A stretch of 64,000 nucleotides of DNA from an uncultured Saprospiraceae bacterium (GTDB lineage: Bacteria > Bacteroidota > Bacteroidia > Chitinophagales > Saprospiraceae), in assembly GCA_937928405.1 (NCBI GenBank), contig CALFWZ010000156.1, forward strand, positions 1 through 64,000, read 5' to 3'. How positions within the stretch are numbered: position 1 is the stretch's first letter; the number at the start of each line of letters is the position of its first letter. Shown here piece after piece: positions 33,237-43,483 of the stretch. The translations under genes and the position numbers were made by a program. The notes beneath the pieces were generated by a model, which was given only the letters and a program-made list of their open reading frames with translations, ran no database searches and was not told where the DNA came from.

Positions 33237-33279
33237 TCAGGTTACTTTTCTTAATTTATTTTTTTAAAATATTGTTCTC

Positions 33280-34917
33280 ATGAGTTTAGATAATAGTTCA
33301 ACTTCCTTTTTTGGAAATATAAAAAACGACTTGCCATCTAGTGTGGTGGTATTTTTTGTGGCTTTGCCGCTATGTTTGGGTATTGCTTTAGCTAGTGGAG
33401 CACCACTTTTTTCTGGTTTGATTGCTGGGATTGTTGGTGGTATAGTTGTAGGAGCTTTGAGTGGATCATCCATTGGAGTTAGTGGTCCAGCAGCTGGTTT
33501 AGCAGCCATTGTTTTAACTGCGATTGGGACCTTAGGTGGTTTTGAAAATTTTCTCTTAGCGGTCGTATTAGGTGGAATCATTCAATTGATTTTCGGAATT
33601 CTAAAAGCGGGAGTTATCGGATATTATTTTCCATCTTCCGTCATTAAAGGAATGTTGACAGGTATTGGAATCATTATTATTCTAAAACAGATTCCTCATT
33701 TTTTCGGATATGATGTTGTACCCGAAGGAGATTTTGCCTTTATTCAAGGGGATGGTGAAAATACCTTTTCGGAACTTAGTGTGGTCCTAAATAATATCAG
33801 TTATGGACCTACAATTATCGCCATCATTGGTTTGTCCATTATGTTGTTTTGGGATAAAGTATTGGCAAAAAAAGCCAAGTTTTTTAAGATAGTACAAGGA
33901 CCATTTGTAGCAGTTGTTTTAGGCGTACTATATTACGTTGCCACGAAAGGGACCGCTTATGGCATTGAGTCCAATCACTTGGTGAATGTTCCAATTCCTT
34001 CTGATTTTGATTCATTCTTAGGACAATTTAGTTTCCCTAATTTCGGAGAGATTGGAAATCCTGCGATCTGGGTTACGGCTTTCACCATTGCCTTGGTAGC
34101 TAGTTTAGAAACCTTATTATGTGTGGAAGCAACGGATAAATTAGATCCAGAAAAAAGAGTAACTCCTACCAACCGAGAGTTGATGGCCCAAGGAACCGGT
34201 AATATTATCTCTGGGATGATCGGTGGATTACCGATTACACAGGTTATCGTTCGAAGTTCTGCCAATATTCAGTCAGGAGGAAAAACTAAAGCATCTGCTA
34301 TTATTCACGGTATGCTGTTATTGGTTTCTGTCGTGTTAATTCCGGGACTACTTAATATGATCCCATTATCTGTTTTAGCGGCTATCCTTTTGATTGTTGG
34401 ATTCAAATTGGCTAAGCCAGGATTATTTAAGGTGATGTATGCTTTGGGTTGGAAGCAATTCGTTCCTTTTATGGTAACAGTATTAGGAATTGTATTTACC
34501 GATTTATTGATTGGAATTGGAATGGGGCTCGCAGTAGGGATTGTGATTATCCTGATTAAGAGTTACCAGAATTCTCATTTTTTACATATTGAAGACAATA
34601 ACGATGCTGCTCATAAAGTCAAAATGACTTTGGCAGAAGAGGTAACCTTCTTTAACAAAGGTGCTATTCTAAAAGAATTAGATAGCTTACCAGCAGATAC
34701 TTTTTTAGAATTAGATTTAACAAAGACAAAATATTTAGACAACGATGTTATTGAAATCCTAGATGATTTTGCCATCAAAGCAAAGAATCGCAATATTTCT
34801 ATTAAATTAACTTCCGAAAGAGGCATGGTAGAAAATCCTCCTAGTTTTACTGAATATTTTAGATTAAATCCGAAACCAGAATTCCAAGAAAAAGGGAAAC
34901 TGGCCTTAACAAAATAA
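33280..34917 (+). CDS. SulP family inorganic anion transporter with STAS domain
   Basis: LPLCLGIALASGAPLFSGLIAGIVGG, GSSIGVSGPAAGLAAIV, ETLLCVEATDKLDP, C-terminal STAS-like LDLTKTKYLDND. Confidence 0.94.
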   Translation: MSLDNSSTSFFGNIKNDLPSSVVVFFVALPLCLGIALASGAPLFSGLIAGIVGGIVVGALSGSSIGVSGPAAGLAAIVLTAIGTLGGFENFLLAVVLGGIIQLIFGILKAGVIGYYFPSSVIKGMLTGIGIIIILKQIPHFFGYDVVPEGDFAFIQGDGENTFSELSVVLNNISYGPTIIAIIGLSIMLFWDKVLAKKAKFFKIVQGPFVAVVLGVLYYVATKGTAYGIESNHLVNVPIPSDFDSFLGQFSFPNFGEIGNPAIWVTAFTIALVASLETLLCVEATDKLDPEKRVTPTNRELMAQGTGNIISGMIGGLPITQVIVRSSANIQSGGKTKASAIIHGMLLLVSVVLIPGLLNMIPLSVLAAILLIVGFKLAKPGLFKVMYALGWKQFVPFMVTVLGIVFTDLLIGIGMGLAVGIVIILIKSYQNSHFLHIEDNNDAAHKVKMTLAEEVTFFNKGAILKELDSLPADTFLELDLTKTKYLDNDVIEILDDFAIKAKNRNISIKLTSERGMVENPPSFTEYFRLNPKPEFQEKGKLALTK

Positions 34918-34922
34918 CCCAT

Positions 34923-35600
34923 TTGATGATTATTAAAATTATTAAGCAGTTGGCAGCAATATCTATCATGGTATTGTTGCCAATCTTACTTTTTAGCCAG
35001 GACAGTAATTTAGGAAACTGGTTGGTTTATATTGGAAGTAAGAAAGTCAACGATCGTTGGAACATCCACCATGAAGTTCAGTATCGTAATTATAACGCCA
35101 TAGGTGATCTAGAACAGTTGTTACTTAGAACAGGAGTGGGTTATAACTTGACACCCGGCAATAATAATTTCTTACTTGGATATGGATTTATCCGCAGTGA
35201 AAATTATATAAATCTAGATGATAAAGAAGGGGTAGATGAACATCGAATTTTCCAGCAGTTTATTACCAAACAGAAGATTGGTAAATTTAAAGTGCAGCAT
35301 CGTTATCGATTTGAACAGCGATTTGCAGCGGATAAATTCAAAATGCGGTATCGGTATTTTTTAGCAGTAAACTATCCTGTAAAACTTGGAACGGAGGAGT
35401 CCCCTAGAGAATGGTACCTATCTGCTTACAACGAGATTTTTCTAAATTCTAAAGATAATGTCTTTGACAGAAATCGTCTTTATGGAGGGGTAGGTTGTCG
35501 ATTAAATAAAAATACACGATTAGAGTTGGGATATATGAATCAGTTTTTTAGCGGATCTGGCCGGGATCAAATAAATTTAATAGGATTCGTTAATTTTTGA
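34923..35600 (+). CDS. DUF2490-like outer-membrane protein
   Basis: Signal peptide; GNWLVYIGSKKVNDRWNIHHEVQYRNY, QKIGKFKVQHRYRFEQRF. Confidence 0.82.
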   Translation: MMIIKIIKQLAAISIMVLLPILLFSQDSNLGNWLVYIGSKKVNDRWNIHHEVQYRNYNAIGDLEQLLLRTGVGYNLTPGNNNFLLGYGFIRSENYINLDDKEGVDEHRIFQQFITKQKIGKFKVQHRYRFEQRFAADKFKMRYRYFLAVNYPVKLGTEESPREWYLSAYNEIFLNSKDNVFDRNRLYGGVGCRLNKNTRLELGYMNQFFSGSGRDQINLIGFVNF

Positions 35601-35630
35601 TCTTTAGATTAATCGATCAAGGAATCAAAG

Positions 35631-35672
35631 AAAAAGGCGATGCTACCAATTGGTAGCATCGCCTTTTTTAAT
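35631..35672. terminator. Strong terminator hairpin
   Basis: AAAAAGGCGATGCTACCA/TGGTAGCATCGCCTTTTT between convergent genes. Confidence 0.93.
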
Positions 35673-35691
35673 TAATAATTTGATTGTTATT

Positions 35692-36357
35692 TTAATTCTG
35701 TAAAACCCAAGTTTGACCGTTATAATCGTCCCATTCCACCACACCAATACCTTTCACTAAAACCATTCTTAGTGGGGCGATGATAGCACCAGCAACGGCA
35801 CCATCAAGAGAAATGGTTTCAATAATGACTGCAGGGATTTCCATTCCGTTAAAGGCATAGTTCTCTTCATAACTCGCCGAATAATTGTCTTGTAGTTCAG
35901 AAGTAATTTCTTCCGGATCATCATCCTCGAACCTTGCTATTGAAGCGTTTATTCCGACTCTATTAGCCATGACTCGCAATTCATTTGGACCAAATAAGAA
36001 AATACTAACATACACTTGGAAACCCATAGTATTTGTATTCCCTGGAAAAGCAAGATTGATCGATTCAGATTCGCACTGAGCTTGTTGGCTGTCCACTCTA
36101 CAATCCACATAAGAACGTTCTTCCAAATCGAATGTCCGTTCCACCACCACCGTTGCAGTAGCATTAGCATCTATCCTATTTTGATAGATGATCTCTTGAT
36201 CAACCTCATTGAATGGCAATATCCAATCTTCAAATCCATCAAGAATATCATAAACGATTTCATCCATGTTTGGAGTCGGTTCTGTTTCAAGAGAGCAGCC
36301 AGTTGAAAAGAGGCTGGAAATAAGACAGATGACAAAAAATATTTTTAAGTTCCTCAT
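35692..36357 (-). CDS. Lipoprotein, hypothetical
   Basis: Lipobox-like LFSTGC; no recognised family. Confidence 0.7.
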   Translation of the reverse strand: MRNLKIFFVICLISSLFSTGCSLETEPTPNMDEIVYDILDGFEDWILPFNEVDQEIIYQNRIDANATATVVVERTFDLEERSYVDCRVDSQQAQCESESINLAFPGNTNTMGFQVYVSIFLFGPNELRVMANRVGINASIARFEDDDPEEITSELQDNYSASYEENYAFNGMEIPAVIIETISLDGAVAGAIIAPLRMVLVKGIGVVEWDDYNGQTWVLQN

Positions 36358-36542
36358 GTTTATTTTTTTAAAAAATTAAGAACGCAAATATAATCTATCT
36401 AGGAGTATCCTGCAAAAGGGATGGGATAGCCTTCTCTTTAATTTTTATAAATAATTCTTGACTAATTTCTTTTCTTAACTAAAGTCAATGGATTGAAGCA
36501 CGAAACCTCCCACCTTTGTATCAGAAACAAATTTAGATACAA

Positions 36543-38951
36543 ATGCAAAAAATTATCGTTTTATTCATTTTTCTTTTTGGGCTTACCATTAATCAAGCCT
36601 TTACGCAAAATTTAACGCAAACCATCAGAGGGAGTGTGGTGGATGAAGATTCTAGAAATCCTTTGATTGGGGTGACTTTAGAAATTATTCAGGAGGAAAC
36701 CAAGCAGGGTAGTACAACGGATATGGAAGGTCGGTTTAGGTTAGAAAATGTTCCCATTGGTCGGGTTGATTTAGTAGTGAATTATCTTGGTTACGAACAA
36801 AAATTTATTCCAAATTTAGAAATTAATTCCGCTAAGGAAATGATTCTCGAAATTACGCTGACAGAAAAGGTTTTCGAAACTGAGGAAGTAGTTGTTACCG
36901 CCAACAAAAACAAAGGAAATCCTATCAATGAAATGGCGTTGATTAGTGCTCGATCAGTTTCAGCAGAACAGACTTCTCGCTATGCAGGAGGCTTTAATGA
37001 CCCTTCTAGAATTAACTCTAATTTTGCTGGTGTTACCAATACACAGGATGGAGGAAATGATATTATTGTTCGGGGTAATTCCCCAAAATATGTTCAATGG
37101 CGATTAGAAGGAGTTCAGATAACCAATCCCAATCATTTTGCTGATCAGAATGCGGTTAGTGGAGTGTTGAGTGCTTTGAATAATAATCTATTGTCTACGT
37201 CCGACTTTTATACAGGGGCCTTTCCGGCGGAGTTTGGAAATGCACTTTCGGGTGTCTATGATGTGCGGATGCGTAAAGGAAATAATGAGAAATTTGAAGG
37301 AACTTTTAGTTTAGGTCTATTAGGAACAGATATTACCCTTGAAGGTCCTATTTCAAAAAAATCGGGTAGCTCTTATCTAGTCAATTATCGGTATTCGACG
37401 ATTGGATTGGTTACAGATTTGGGTATCGTTGATATCGACGGTCTCTTTAATTTTCAGGATGCTGCTTTTAAACTTTGGTTGCCTACCAAAAAGCAAGGAA
37501 CTTTTTCATTTTTTGGATTATTAGGAAATAGTAAATTCCAATTGAATGATGTGGATCCTAGTTTATGGATAACTCCTGGAGATAATTTTATGCGTCCCGA
37601 AATATCCGAGAATTATGATAAAGGAGCCTACTTGATGAATATTGGCTTAAATCATTTTTATACTTTTAGTCCCAATACTTATTTGAAAACAACATTGTTA
37701 TATTCAAATGAAGGAATTGATGATGATATCTTTGAAACCGTGACCTTTCCTGATTCTACTTTTACCAAGCGATTAAGTTTTACCAATGATTTGAAAAGAT
37801 CAGCTTATCGAGCCAATTTTCTTTTACACCATAAAATGAATGCTCGACATAAATTGGTTGGGGGAGTGAAGTATAGTTTGTTTGATTTTGACATGGATCA
37901 AAGTCAGCTTAAAGTGGCAACGAACCAAAGAGAAATTACGGCTGATTTTAAGGAACAGATTGGAACGCTGGGAACCTTTCTAAGCTGGAAATACAAGATC
38001 ACCAAACCACTGACATTTGTTGCTGGATTACACAATATGAATGTTTTGTACAATGGCAAACATACCTTAGAGCCTAGAGTTGGTTTAGATTATCGGTTAT
38101 CTCAAACTAGTAATTTAAGCATAGGATTCGGAAGTCATAGTTCGATGGAAAGCATACACAATTATTTTGTTCAAATTGAACAGGCTAATGGAGACATATC
38201 TAGGCCCAACAGTGACTTAGGGTTGTTAAAAGCCACTCATTTTACACTGGGTATTCAAAAATATTTTGGTGAAAATTTAAGGGTTAAACTTGAAGGGTAT
38301 TATCAACATCTGCATAATTTACCAGTAGAAAATATTGATACGAGCGCCTATGCAACACTCAATGAAGGGTTAGAGTTTCGATATGTTGATTTGGTTAATT
38401 CTGGGACAGGTAAAAATTATGGTTTGGAATTAACCATCGAAAGATTTCTTAAAAACGGGTTCTACTATTTGATTAATGGAACACTTTATCAATCGAAATA
38501 TACCGCCTTAGATCAAGTAGAAAGAAATACACAATACAACGGTCGATATTTAGCAAATCTCTTAGTAGGAAAGGAATTTACTAAGCTTGGGAAGAAGAAA
38601 AATAAAACGTTGGCATTTAATGCAAAACTGTTTTTCGGTGGCGGAAAAAATATTATTCCATTACTGCGAAATACAAATGGTGCGGTGGATGTCGATCTCG
38701 AAAATGGTAATTTCTATGATTACGACAAGGCTTACACGAGTCGATTAGACAATGTATATGATATTATTTTCAACGTAAGTTATAAATGGAGTAAACCAAA
38801 AACTGCACATGAATTGTTCTTAAGTTTAGATAATCTAACCAACCAAAAAGCGCGATTGTCAGAGTACTATGATATCAATGAACCTGATGGAATTGGTTAT
38901 CAGCGGCAAGTTGGATTTTATCCAAACTTACTTTATCGACTATATTTTTAA
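36543..38951 (+). CDS. TonB-dependent receptor with carboxypeptidase regulatory-like domain
   Basis: GSVVDEDSRNPLIGVTLEI, TDMEGRFRLENVP, plug region GGNDIIVRGNSPKYVQWRLEG, beta-barrel, C-terminal F. Confidence 0.93.
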   Translation: MQKIIVLFIFLFGLTINQAFTQNLTQTIRGSVVDEDSRNPLIGVTLEIIQEETKQGSTTDMEGRFRLENVPIGRVDLVVNYLGYEQKFIPNLEINSAKEMILEITLTEKVFETEEVVVTANKNKGNPINEMALISARSVSAEQTSRYAGGFNDPSRINSNFAGVTNTQDGGNDIIVRGNSPKYVQWRLEGVQITNPNHFADQNAVSGVLSALNNNLLSTSDFYTGAFPAEFGNALSGVYDVRMRKGNNEKFEGTFSLGLLGTDITLEGPISKKSGSSYLVNYRYSTIGLVTDLGIVDIDGLFNFQDAAFKLWLPTKKQGTFSFFGLLGNSKFQLNDVDPSLWITPGDNFMRPEISENYDKGAYLMNIGLNHFYTFSPNTYLKTTLLYSNEGIDDDIFETVTFPDSTFTKRLSFTNDLKRSAYRANFLLHHKMNARHKLVGGVKYSLFDFDMDQSQLKVATNQREITADFKEQIGTLGTFLSWKYKITKPLTFVAGLHNMNVLYNGKHTLEPRVGLDYRLSQTSNLSIGFGSHSSMESIHNYFVQIEQANGDISRPNSDLGLLKATHFTLGIQKYFGENLRVKLEGYYQHLHNLPVENIDTSAYATLNEGLEFRYVDLVNSGTGKNYGLELTIERFLKNGFYYLINGTLYQSKYTALDQVERNTQYNGRYLANLLVGKEFTKLGKKKNKTLAFNAKLFFGGGKNIIPLLRNTNGAVDVDLENGNFYDYDKAYTSRLDNVYDIIFNVSYKWSKPKTAHELFLSLDNLTNQKARLSEYYDINEPDGIGYQRQVGFYPNLLYRLYF

Positions 38952-38969
38952 TACACAGTGTATTTAATC

Positions 38970-39554
38970 TTATTTAGTTGACTTGTTATGGATTCTTTTT
39001 CTAATGCGGCTTAATGATTCTGGTGTGATACCAAGATAACTAGCAATTTGATGTTGCGGTATTCTGTTAAAGAGATGTCCTTTGTTTTCTAAAAAATTAC
39101 GATAACGATCTTCAGGAGAAGAAGAAACAAAATCCGCAAATTCATCTTGTGACTTGCCAGCTATTTTCTCCGTTTCTTGAAGAATGACCGTTTGCAATCG
39201 AGGGATTCTTTTGTACATGTCTTGTTCTAAATCATGACTACCTACGGTTAGAATACAATCCTCCGCACATTCTAAATAATGTCTCGAAGGAGTTAAGGAA
39301 GAAGCACTAGAATAAGAGGTGACTGATTCTCCCTCTGTGAAAAAATTGGTAGATTTTTCAACACCATCTTTTAGATGATATTCTCTAATACAACCTTCTA
39401 GAACTAGGTAACATTTAGTGGCGACTTGACCTTCTTTTAATAAAATATCTCCTTTTTTGCAGGATATTAATTTGGTGTTATCCGCTATTAAGTTTCTTTC
39501 CGCTTCTGTCAGGATTTGGAAATTTTCTAAGAAAGTTAAAAATTTTTCTTTCAT
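38970..39554 (-). CDS. Crp/Fnr-family transcriptional regulator
   Basis: cNMP-binding fold GDILLKEGQVATKCYLVLEG; HTH IPQHQIASYLGITPESLSRIRKR. Confidence 0.92.
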   Translation of the reverse strand: MKEKFLTFLENFQILTEAERNLIADNTKLISCKKGDILLKEGQVATKCYLVLEGCIREYHLKDGVEKSTNFFTEGESVTSYSSASSLTPSRHYLECAEDCILTVGSHDLEQDMYKRIPRLQTVILQETEKIAGKSQDEFADFVSSSPEDRYRNFLENKGHLFNRIPQHQIASYLGITPESLSRIRKRIHNKSTK

Positions 39555-39633
39555 TATAACATGTTTTTATGTTTGGAGGATAATTTACTCCACAAGTTAC
39601 TTTTATTTTTCGAGTGAATTTAGGGTAGAACCA

Positions 39634-39671
39634 AAAAAATAGAGACGCTGTTTATAGTGTCTCTATTTTTA
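39634..39671 (-). terminator. Terminator of the SPOR-like gene
   Basis: AAAAATAGAGACGC...GTGTCTCTATTTTT inverted repeat. Confidence 0.8.
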
Positions 39672-39706
39672 GGTGAAAAAATCCAATTATTAATGAACGG
39701 CTCAAG

Positions 39707-40408
39707 CTATCTTTGAACAATCATTAATTTTCGATTTGATTTTTTCTCAAGATCTTTTTTAAAGGGTTCAGCAGTTTTTTTACTCGTAAAATTACCTACA
39801 TAATATCTACGGCAAATTTTATTTTTAACCTTTACAAAATCGTAAGTTACAATAGCCTCGTAGGACGCCGCAGTTTCCTCAGCAAAGCCGAAAGTATTAA
39901 TAATAAAGTCTTTAGATTTTTCTTCTGTAAACACACCAAGTTGAACGGTATACTCCTTGTCAGCAGTTTGGGTTTCCGTATTTATTCTTTCTCCTTTATC
40001 AGAAAATTCTGAAGGTATTTCTTCTTTGTACTGATCGAAAATATCACCGTAATAGACTAAGTTATCCCAGTTAACGCCCGATTTTCTGAAGGCGCCTTTA
40101 AAGTGAGGATTATTTTTGACCACATCTAAGACTTCCATGGTGCGCTCATAATTGTAAAAAAACATGGCAGTTCCTTGTTGACTATCTAAGAGATACACTT
40201 TAATGGAGTTACCGACCTGTTCACCATAAAAGTTATTGTCCGCTGTTCCCGTATTGGTATAAAATTTCTGTTCATCCTTGGCAAAATCAGCCCAACTAGG
40301 ATAAGTGGCAACTTGAATAACATAATAATGGGTAGACTCTTGCCCAAAAGCCTGGCTTGTCAAGAGAACTGAAAATAGGAGAATGGTAAATAATTTAATT
40401 GTTTTCAT
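39707..40408 (-). CDS. SPOR-like domain secreted protein
   Basis: Signal peptide; STHYYVIQVATYPS and EYTVQLGVFTEEKSKDFI resemble SPOR repeats. Confidence 0.65.
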   Translation of the reverse strand: MKTIKLFTILLFSVLLTSQAFGQESTHYYVIQVATYPSWADFAKDEQKFYTNTGTADNNFYGEQVGNSIKVYLLDSQQGTAMFFYNYERTMEVLDVVKNNPHFKGAFRKSGVNWDNLVYYGDIFDQYKEEIPSEFSDKGERINTETQTADKEYTVQLGVFTEEKSKDFIINTFGFAEETAASYEAIVTYDFVKVKNKICRRYYVGNFTSKKTAEPFKKDLEKKSNRKLMIVQR

Positions 40409-40677
40409 GGTGGTATAAGTTTTTAATAAGGGTTAAGAAGTTGTTCTGTATTTCTACTTCTGAAAATTTAAGAGACAAGTTATTCAATATATTTTAAAAT
40501 CAAATTTAATTTATAAAAAATAAAGGCAAATTTATGTTAAATACTATTTCTAAATTATTCACTGAAATATAAAGAATGCCTCTTTTTTAACCTTACACTT
40601 ACTGGTGTATTCGGCACAGAGATTATCAAAAAATGAAAAATTTTTTTCTAAATTAGTTTGAGTTGTTCATTTTTTGT

Positions 40678-40685
40678 TATCTTTG
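40678..40685 (+). promoter_or_regulatory. Putative Bacteroidota promoter (TTTG at 40657-40660, TATCTTTG at 40678-40685)
   Basis: Matches TTTG-N(~17)-TAnnTTTG; leaves a ~190 nt leader before the next gene. Confidence 0.5.
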
Positions 40686-40745
40686 CCAGACCCAAATGCA
40701 AACTTTTCCGCAATTTCCATGTCCTTGGAAATTAAATAAACAGAT

Positions 40746-40783
40746 TAACATGGTTTTTTAAATTTAACATGGTTTTTTAAATT
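40746..40783. repeat. Perfect 2x 19-bp tandem repeat (TAACATGGTTTTTTAAATT)
   Basis: Direct reading of two adjacent identical units. Confidence 0.95.
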
Positions 40784-40875
40784 ATTTTGGCCCTCTCTCC
40801 TTGAGATTGACAACTATTGCTAAACGTATTATACCGTTTTAGAGAAGACTTAGTACGTTCAATAAACCAAATGTT

Positions 40876-41844
40876 ATGCGACACACACAATTAATGGTTT
40901 TAAAAAAAGTATATTGTTTACTTTTTTTAACCCTCCTATTAACGCAGACCACCTTCGCCCAAGGGGATGGTCCACGTTCTGGATTATTAGCTCCTACAGG
41001 GGTATTCGGCATTGCATCCAAATATGTTAATCTAAGCACCAACCTTTCTCCAGCTACCGTTTTAGTAAAACAAGCTGACTTTGATATTCAACTATTTCCA
41101 GTCTCTGCCTTTTATACCTTTAAAATAAAAAAACAATTTGCCCAAGTTTTAGGAGTGTTTACTCCTGGAAGAGCAGAATTAAGGTTAACTGGAACTGCTC
41201 CTGGAGTTCCTGATCAACTAAATGCCAGTGGAATTGCTGATGGATTTTTAGGTTTTAAACTGGGGATGATTGGCGCTCCAGGCCTAAGCTTAAAAGAATT
41301 TGCAAAGCGAGCACCTACCTTTTCCATGTTTAGTTATCTGCGATTTTGGTATTCAGGAAAATATGCTTCAGAAGAAGTGCTCAATTTAGGAAGTAATCGC
41401 TTTACCATCCAATACAGTCTACCCATGGCTATTCCTTTGAGCGAAAATCGAGCGAGGATGACCTGGTTAGAGATTACCCCAGGAATTCGTTTTTTTACTC
41501 CAAATAAAGCACCTCAACTGTTGATTCAAAAAAATGAAATTCAGCAACGTCCATTATTTCAATTAGAAACACACCTATCACATAATTTTTCCAAAAAAAT
41601 CTGGGTGGCTGCAAATTTGCATTATCAACTCGGAGGCAGAACGCTCTTGGATGATATAGAACAGGATAATCAAATAAATATGCTTGGTGGTTCACTTAGT
41701 GCAGGATATAAAATTCTGCCTTTTTTAAGTGCAAGTGCCGATTATGGTCGTAGAATTTTTGGAGATAATGGGGTTAATTCCAGAATGATCAGGGCAGGGT
41801 TGGTTTTTACTTATGTGAAAATGGAACCTGACAATCCCAACTAA
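40876..41844 (+). CDS. Outer-membrane protein, possibly MetA-pathway of phenol degradation/transporter-like
   Basis: Signal peptide, beta-barrel pattern, PGIRFFTPNKAP, LSHNFSKKIWVAANLHYQLGGRT. Confidence 0.6.
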   Translation: MRHTQLMVLKKVYCLLFLTLLLTQTTFAQGDGPRSGLLAPTGVFGIASKYVNLSTNLSPATVLVKQADFDIQLFPVSAFYTFKIKKQFAQVLGVFTPGRAELRLTGTAPGVPDQLNASGIADGFLGFKLGMIGAPGLSLKEFAKRAPTFSMFSYLRFWYSGKYASEEVLNLGSNRFTIQYSLPMAIPLSENRARMTWLEITPGIRFFTPNKAPQLLIQKNEIQQRPLFQLETHLSHNFSKKIWVAANLHYQLGGRTLLDDIEQDNQINMLGGSLSAGYKILPFLSASADYGRRIFGDNGVNSRMIRAGLVFTYVKMEPDNPN

Positions 41845-41968
41845 TTAAGCATGTAACGAAGCATTTTAAATAAAACTTATTAGACACTATTACGACAAAT
41901 TTTAATCTCTTACTGGCTCTGACATCTCCTCCCACTAAAAGCTTTTATTTAAGCACCTTTGTTTGCAG

Positions 41969-41999
41969 AGGGACAAGCTGGTCAACGGTTTGTCCCTTT
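41969..41999 (+). terminator. Terminator hairpin
   Basis: AGGGACAA...TTGTCCCT followed by TTTC. Confidence 0.7.
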
Positions 42000-42173
42000 C
42001 ATTCTTAGATGCTTAATGAACCCACCCAAAATATTTAATAAGGACTTAATTCTTTCTTTACACTAAGTTAACATGATAGGCTTAGATTTGTGCCCTAATT
42101 TAAGGTGCTAGAAGATGAAGCTGGTGAAGTTATTAAGTAGCTGAAATTCAAGCACTTATGTGTTTTATTCATA

Positions 42174-43427
42174 ATGCTGTTAAATATAATTTTTATTTTG
42201 GACCAAAAAATTAACCAAATTATTCGTAAGATAATTCTTATGAGTATCATTTTTGCTGGATTTTCAGCAAGCTCTTCTGCTCAGTTTATTCCTCAAAAAT
42301 TCGGTAAAGGATTACAGGTAGTAGGAAAAGACTCAACTTATTATATAAGATTTGGATTTAGATTTCAAAGCCTTTATACGGGTGAATGGAGTTTAGCCGA
42401 TGATAAGCTTTCAGGAGCAGAAGATTTTGAAGCAGGATTTTTGCTTCGACGCTCTAGATTTAAATTTGACGGTTGGGCTTTGTCTCCCAAACTTAAATTT
42501 AAGTTTGAGTTAGGACTTACCAATCGAGATATTAGTGGAGGAAACACCAGTGAATTTCGAAATGCGCCGAATTTTTTGCTAGATGCTTCAGTCGAATATA
42601 ATTTTTATAAAAATTTTTATATTCAAGTTGGACAACGCAAACTACCGGGTAATCGAGAGCGGGTTATTTCTTCTGGAAACCTGCAATTTGTGGATCGATC
42701 TCGGCTAAATTCCCGCTTTAATATTGACCGAGACTTAGGAATGCAACTAAAGCATAAAGCTAAAGCAGGTAAAGTCTTGATTAATTCAACCATCGCTATT
42801 TCTCAAGGAGAAGGTCGAAATGTTACGCAAGGAAGTTTTGGTGGAACAGATTACACTTTCCACGTAGATATTTTACCGATGGGGAAATTTGCTTCTAAAG
42901 GAGATTATGTAGGAGCCGATCTAAAAAGAGAAAAAACACCAAAATTGTCCATCGGATTGACCTATGATATCAATAAGAATGCGGTACGAGAAAGAGGTCA
43001 ACTTGGAAGTTTTATTAAAAATTCGGATGGAGATTATGTAGGACGAGATTTAAATACTTTCTTTGCTGACCTAATGTTCAAGTATCAAGGCCTTTCAGTC
43101 ATGATGGAATATGCCGATAAGAGAGCTGCGGATAATAATCCATTTGTTTTGGATGGTTTAAATGAGGAGATCGGTACTTTTTATACTGGTACTGGATTCA
43201 ATGCACAGGTTGGATATTTATTGAAAAAAGACTACGAAATTGCATTCAGATTCACAGATATCAAACCAGACGCAGGTGTTTCAAATGATGAGACCCATTA
43301 TACCTTAGGCTTTTCAAAGTATATTGTCGGACATAAACTAAAAATACAAACAGATTATTCACTGATCAAAAAAGAAGGGGGAGATGATGCTTTATTGATC
43401 AGAGCACAAGTTGATATTCACTTTTAA
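42174..43427 (+). CDS. Phosphate-selective porin O/P family protein
   Basis: YYIRFGFRFQSLYTGEW, FLLRRSRFKFDGWALSPKLKFKFELGLTNRD, YIQVGQRKLPGNRERV. Confidence 0.88.
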   Translation: MLLNIIFILDQKINQIIRKIILMSIIFAGFSASSSAQFIPQKFGKGLQVVGKDSTYYIRFGFRFQSLYTGEWSLADDKLSGAEDFEAGFLLRRSRFKFDGWALSPKLKFKFELGLTNRDISGGNTSEFRNAPNFLLDASVEYNFYKNFYIQVGQRKLPGNRERVISSGNLQFVDRSRLNSRFNIDRDLGMQLKHKAKAGKVLINSTIAISQGEGRNVTQGSFGGTDYTFHVDILPMGKFASKGDYVGADLKREKTPKLSIGLTYDINKNAVRERGQLGSFIKNSDGDYVGRDLNTFFADLMFKYQGLSVMMEYADKRAADNNPFVLDGLNEEIGTFYTGTGFNAQVGYLLKKDYEIAFRFTDIKPDAGVSNDETHYTLGFSKYIVGHKLKIQTDYSLIKKEGGDDALLIRAQVDIHF

Positions 43428-43483
43428 ATAATTTCAGAACTAACTTACGAAAAAATTAATTTTTTACCTTAAAAACATCTACT

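Noticed and set aside
33264-33581. 105-aa minus-strand Pro/Lys-rich ORF
   Set aside because: Antisense of the SulP N-terminus, whose Gly/Ala-rich codons generate such shadows.
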